Part shown: positions 59,569 to 64,000 of the stretch, piece by piece
Layout of the letters: each line of letters starts with the position of its first letter
Position numbering within the stretch: the first letter of the stretch is position 1
NCBI RefSeq assembly: GCF_003597395.2
Contig: NC_133782.1
Span: 2,097,202 to 2,161,201 of the forward strand
From: Chelonoidis abingdonii
Taxonomy: Eukaryota > Chordata > Testudines > Testudinidae
Direction of reading: 5' to 3'
Length of the DNA: 64,000 bases
Made by a program: the position numbers and the translations under genes
The notes under the pieces: generated by a model
What the model saw: the letters and a program-made list of their open reading frames with translations, nothing else
Database searches by the model: none
What the model was told of the DNA's origin: nothing

Positions 59569-59852
59569 AGGGTATGGCTACATTAGAAATTTCAAAGCAC
59601 TGCCGCGGCAGCGCTTTGAAGTGTGAGTGTAGTCAGAGCTGCAGCGCTGGGAGAGAGCTCTACCAGCGCTGCTTGTAAACCACATCCCTTATGGGTGTAG
59701 CGTGCAGCACTGGGAGCTGCGCTCCCAGCGCTGCCGCCCTGATTACACTGACACTTTACAGCGCTGCATCTTGCAGCGCTCAGGGGGGTGTTTTTTCACA
59801 GCCCTGAGCACGAAAGTTGCAGCGCTGTAAAGTGCCAATGTAGCCAAGCCCT
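59569..59852. mobile_element. MITE-like repeat with GCAGCGCTG modules
   Basis: Inverted ends AGGGTATGGCTACATTAGAA and CAATGTAGCCAAGCCCT enclose repeated GCAGCGCT motifs (at least eight) that can pair with one another, AGCGCT being self-complementary. No target-site duplication longer than 3 bp was found, so the family is unassigned. Confidence 0.7.
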
Positions 59853-59999
59853 GACTGGGATTACTTCTGAAATAGTCCACTCCACTGGCATTTGATTGCC
59901 TCTGAAATAGTCCGCTCTATGGTCTTACGCTCACCTCTCCTAACTGAGGACACCAGCTCTGGTACAGGAGAGCCAGATACCCAGTTGCTTCTAGCCCCA

Positions 60000-60620
60000 A
60001 ATATATAAAAACATGTTGATTTTGGGAGTGTGACACTTACCTCTCTGCTGTTAGGTGTGTCTGCAGCCTCAGTTTCCCCCTGCCAATTCACAATCTCCTC
60101 ATGGAGGGGCAGTTTAGCCCTCCAGCTGTACAAAAAATCCGTCCCCTCTGAGAGCAAACAGGAATCCAAACAAGCAAGGCCTTTTGCTGCCGTGGTTTCT
60201 GCCCACCACCTCCAGGGAGCAGAACAGAGGTAAAGGGCAGCCCTGTCCCTCTGCCTCAGGTTGCAGGCCCAGGGCCATATGGAGCCACACAGCTATCTAC
60301 TCCAGCCTCAGTATTCTGCTTCGCCCCTCCCCCAGGCTACTTCCTATCCTGTTCATCTGCTTTCTCAGCTGCCTTTCAGCCAAGAACCCTAGCACAGACC
60401 TCAGGCCTGAACCCTGTAAAGCTTTCCCTACACCCCTCTTCCTAAATCTCTCTCTCCAGCTTGGAGAAGAGGACTTGCCTTTAATTTCCTGTTTCCCCCT
60501 TCTCAGGGATCCTTGCTTTCAGCCTACAGACTGCAGCTCAGACTCAGGATCTGGGAGGAAAATAGGCCAAGCTCAGAGCTAAGGCCTGAATTTGCCTTAA
60601 AGGTCTTGCTTGCCCTGTGA
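60000..60620. repeat. Probable dispersed repeat, paired with 27890-28465
   Basis: The shared landmarks are listed under the partner. It ends in GCCTGAATTTGCCTTAAAGG and GCCCTGTGACAG, a phrase I associate with turtle LTR-like repeats. It has no coding part. Confidence 0.45.
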
Positions 60621-60779
60621 CAGATTAAAACAGTGGATCTTTCCCAGTAGGTGGGATTTCACCTTTGTGCTCCCATACAAGGAATATATCTATGCAACTT
60701 TGTATTCCAAAAACTGGAGCCACCTCTCCCCTCACAAATAAGTATTTACCTTGGAAAAAAGTACTGTGTAAAACTCTAA

Positions 60780-60960
60780 TTAGAGAAGCAATGTGGTGTA
60801 GTGCATTGAGAACAGGGCTGGGACCTAGGAACTCTTGACTGCTCATCCTGCAGCTCTGTCACTGAATCACTGTGTGGCTTTGGGAAAGTTGCCTGTTCTC
60901 TCTGCCTCGGTTTCCCCCTGAGTATAATAATACTTGCCTTTCGTATCTGGCTGTAGTGAA
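60780..60960 (+). repeat. MIR-like SINE
   Basis: AATGTGGTGTAGTGCATTGA, TGTGTGGCTTTGGGAAAGTT and GCCTCGGTTTCCCCCTGAGT are well-preserved MIR landmarks. Confidence 0.9.
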
Positions 60961-63900
60961 GAGTAGTTGGTTGACACACCCAGTCTGTTCCCATTGAAGT
61001 CCGGGGGGTCTAGCTATAAGTGTGGGATCGGGGCTCAGTGTTTATATAGTGGTTTGAAAATATGGAGTGATATACAAGTGCTTATTAGGTGTGTGTGGAG
61101 GGGGGAATACGATGAAAATTTTAGCAACAATTTTTTTCTGTTTTCCAACCAGCTCTTGAGATGATCAGAAAATATTCTTAGAAAAAATATTTTCAGGGGA
61201 AAAGAACATGTCATGAACATTTTTTCACATTTTTGATGATCTCTGATTATTGCTGTATGGCTGATACCACATGATCTTCTTTCTCTCTCTTTCACCTGTT
61301 GGCCCGTATTCCTAAAGCACAACCAGTGTCCAATGCACTGTAAACTAGAAGGAAGAGTGAAGTTCTAGGGAGCTAGAACCGGTCATAGCAGCATCACTGG
61401 AGGAAGCCTGCTGTGATTTAACATATCCCCTGCAAAAGCTGCTTTTATCCTACACCTAAATTCCCAAAGGAGTGAACTTCCTAAAGCCCCAGAGAAGTCT
61501 AAATATAGAAGTCAATCAAGGACCAGCTTCCCATAAATGCACTAGTACCAGGAACAGTTTCTTTGTCAAAAGTTCCAAGAGTTCATATTGAAACGGTATC
61601 CCTTTCATTATGAGAGAAGGGTGTGAAGAATTAATAATTGTCAAGCTGGGCTTGTTCACCCGTGCACTCTACTTTTCAGCTAGTCACATACCTCCCTAGT
61701 GTCAGGATGCAAATAACAGATTTGGGGGATCTGGGTTTGAAGTCAGTTGGAGCAGTTTGCATTCAAGGTGTAGAACACTGAGGGCACACTAGGCGGGCTC
61801 TGCTCAGTGAATTCTGCTGTCCAGATTTGACAGGACTGGATTCTTCACTATAAATTGCAGCTCCTTCTCGGGGTGGTAGCTTGGCTTGTAAATGTTTCTC
61901 AATAAATTCCCAATTCCAGGTGCTGACAGGCAGTTTTTCCCTAAAGGACAGTGATTGAAAAATAAAAATATAACTTGTAGGAAATAAAAAAAAAAAATCC
62001 AACTAAGAGGGAAGCAAAAATTCCTGAGATGAAGTGTATAACATCATGCGTAATAACTCCAAAACAGGTGTTTGACAGAATCTCTTTACATGGGCCAGAC
62101 AGAACCCCTGGGAGTTTGCAGTAAGGAGTGACAGACTGTTGACTGGTAGACAGAGAGCACCTCCACGTGTGGGATGGGGGAGGGTAAGGAGTATGGAAAC
62201 AGTAATTCTCACTATGGGGTCAGGACTCAACTCAGGGGTTTCAGGTCAATTCAGTAGCACTTAATTGGAAAGTTATACAAATGTAACAACAAGACAGAAG
62301 ATCAGTGGCCTGTGACACCCCGCACTTGGCAGTACCCCACCCCACTATGAGACAGCAGGAACTCAAGCAGTTAGAATGACAGAGATGGCCCCCTCCCAGT
62401 ATTGGGCAAAGGGAGTGCTGAGAGTGAGAGGGACAGAGACAGGCTCTTTTGCAGTGTGTGGGGAAGACACAGACAAGGAGAGATGGAAACTAATGAATGT
62501 TGGTAGAGGGTCTGCTGTATGGACAGAAAATAAGAGTTCTGCCATTATCAGACAGCATTTCATTGGCAGGAAGTGGCTTTTTATTGACAGGAAGTTGAAT
62601 TCAGCTGGTATCAGCCCTTAGTCTGAAGGCCAGGAGAGCATTTATCTTTAGTCAAACAGAGCAGACAGGGAAGTACCAAGACCCCCTCACCCCCGATAAG
62701 CCTCTTGTACATTAGGGCTAACATTGTCCCTCTCCAAAATTTGCTCCTTTTTCATGGAGAAGTAGAGCTGGGGGAGAGCTTCACTTCCAGGTCCTTAGGA
62801 AGAGCTGCCTACTCCACTCTAAGAGGCAGAGATTCTTCTTTCTGGCCTATGTGGGGTTCACAGCTTCAGGTCCCAGTTCTCCTTTTGTGCCTACACCAGA
62901 GAGGTGCCAAGTATCCTCAACCCATTGACTTTAAAGGGAGTTGAGAGTATGTGGTACTTTGCAGGACTGGGTCCTTTGCTTGAAACTCAGATTAACTGGA
63001 GTTGGGGGTGTGGTTGGGATGGATGCATTTGCTGATGGACATTTAGTGATCCACAACACAAAGCCCACCACTCACAATTTGGTCTCTTTCAGAGATGCTC
63101 TGAGACTGGATTCATTCAGCCTGCAGAAGGGAGTGTCTGGTTACTTCTGGAAAGGGTGGTAACTTGCACTGAGTCAGGGTAGAGGTCACTGGCATGGCAG
63201 CGTAGAGAGGATCAGATGGCAGCTGGCTGCATTAGACACATCACATTGAGGAAAAACAACACGCTTTACTTTTCATTGCTGCTCTTTCCTCTAAAGTTTA
63301 TGCTACACATATCTCTGATTATAGTGGTCATCACACAGTGGACCACTGATGGACCATCAGTGGTTGCAGATCCCTCTGGTGATGACCCAAGTCATGATGG
63401 AGGATTAGAAGGGGACATAGGCACATGTGAGGATGTGGCCTACTGAATGAAAAGAGTGGGTTTAATGAGCTATATTGATAGAAACACTGTCATAGGTGGG
63501 AGAGAGTGCTGGACAAGAGGATGAAGATTTACAACCATAATGAGTAGACCTGAGGTTTAATGGTCAGCGAGAGACAACAGATGTCTGTAGGGTAGAGGAT
63601 TTGGATCTGAATTGAGAGGCATGTGAGAGATATGATAGGCAGCGAGCAGGGCAGCACCAGGCCTTTGTAGGATGGAGTTGGGTATTTGGAGCTGCAGTAA
63701 AGGAGGGATGATAGACGGGCAGGCAACAAACAGAAGAAGTCACATCCCGTGTAAGGAGTGAGTGGGTGGCAGCAGGCTTGTGCATGATGGTGTGTGTGTC
63801 TAGGGAGGGAATAAAGGACAGGTGGGATAAATGTATGGTTGCGGCAGGTGTGCATGGGATGGGAGAGATTTTGAATGTGTAATAGGAGCTGGGACATGAG

Positions 63901-64000
63901 GCAGGACAAATGCTGCAGCGGCCACTCATTCTCATGCGGATGCATAGGGGCAAGGGGATCCTTTCCTGTCCCATGAAAAGGACCCCTGTGTCTTTAACAC
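60961..64000. other. Intron sequence, nothing recognised
   Basis: No exon-like block, RNA gene or clear repeat family was found on either strand. The minus frames of about 137 codons at the right edge (63529-63974) have no recognisable relatives and overlap each other in two registers. Confidence 0.45.

Larger units (their letters stand above)
48132..64000 (+). other. NOL4L: NOL4L intron 1 (runs off the window)
   Basis: After the donor at 48132 no further NOL4-like coding block occurs on the plus strand to the window end, so the first intron is at least 15.9 kb. Features inside it are listed separately. Stretches 49950-51940, 52270-57470, 58780-59560 and 60960-64000 hold nothing I can name apart from simple sequence such as a GT run near 55468-55485. 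Confidence 0.65.

Noticed and set aside
48132..64000. Search for NOL4L exon 2
   Set aside because: No plus-strand block resembling the conserved RRVAVVEDFF region was found, so no second NOL4L exon is claimed in the window.

Overview
The window is vertebrate nuclear DNA, most likely from a turtle. It has intron-rich genes, three CpG islands and a dense set of dispersed repeats. These include CR1 LINE fragments in both orientations, turtle-type SINE modules, MIR-like SINEs and several hAT-type nonautonomous DNA transposons with intact 8-bp target-site duplications. No bacterial, phage or CRISPR features are present. The species call rests on recalled repeat families and cannot be made firm from the sequence alone.

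Layout: 1-1160 is a CpG island without a recognisable coding exon. From synteny it could be the promoter or first-exon region of DNMT3B on the minus strand, which is an inference. 1160-4930 is intergenic DNA with a CR1 copy. 4930-7260 is a GC-rich minisatellite that runs into the CpG island of COMMD7. COMMD7 (copper metabolism MURR1 domain protein) is complete on the plus strand, with nine coding exons between 7450 and 15457. All eight introns have GT-AG ends and every reading phase matches. 15.6-47 kb is a repeat-rich intergenic stretch with no gene I can support. 47.05-49.95 kb is a large CpG island holding the first coding exon of NOL4L (nucleolar protein 4-like), plus strand, coding 47826-48131. 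The rest of the window is NOL4L intron 1; the next coding exons lie beyond the right edge.

The gene pair COMMD7 then NOL4L on the same strand matches the order on human 20q11.21, where DNMT3B sits on the other side of COMMD7 in the opposite orientation. The genes are neighbours rather than parts of one pathway: COMMD7 encodes a small COMM-domain protein of Commander/NF-kappaB biology, NOL4L a nuclear protein of poorly known function.

No clearly new biological system was found. The most unusual structures are a palindromic SINE dimer in COMMD7 intron 3 flanked by a 12-bp duplication, a second such hairpin near 21.5 kb, a hAT element nested inside a CR1 copy, a minisatellite with two size classes of repeat interval beside the COMMD7 promoter, and a related set of direct and inverted repeats at 33.7 and 37.4-37.9 kb.
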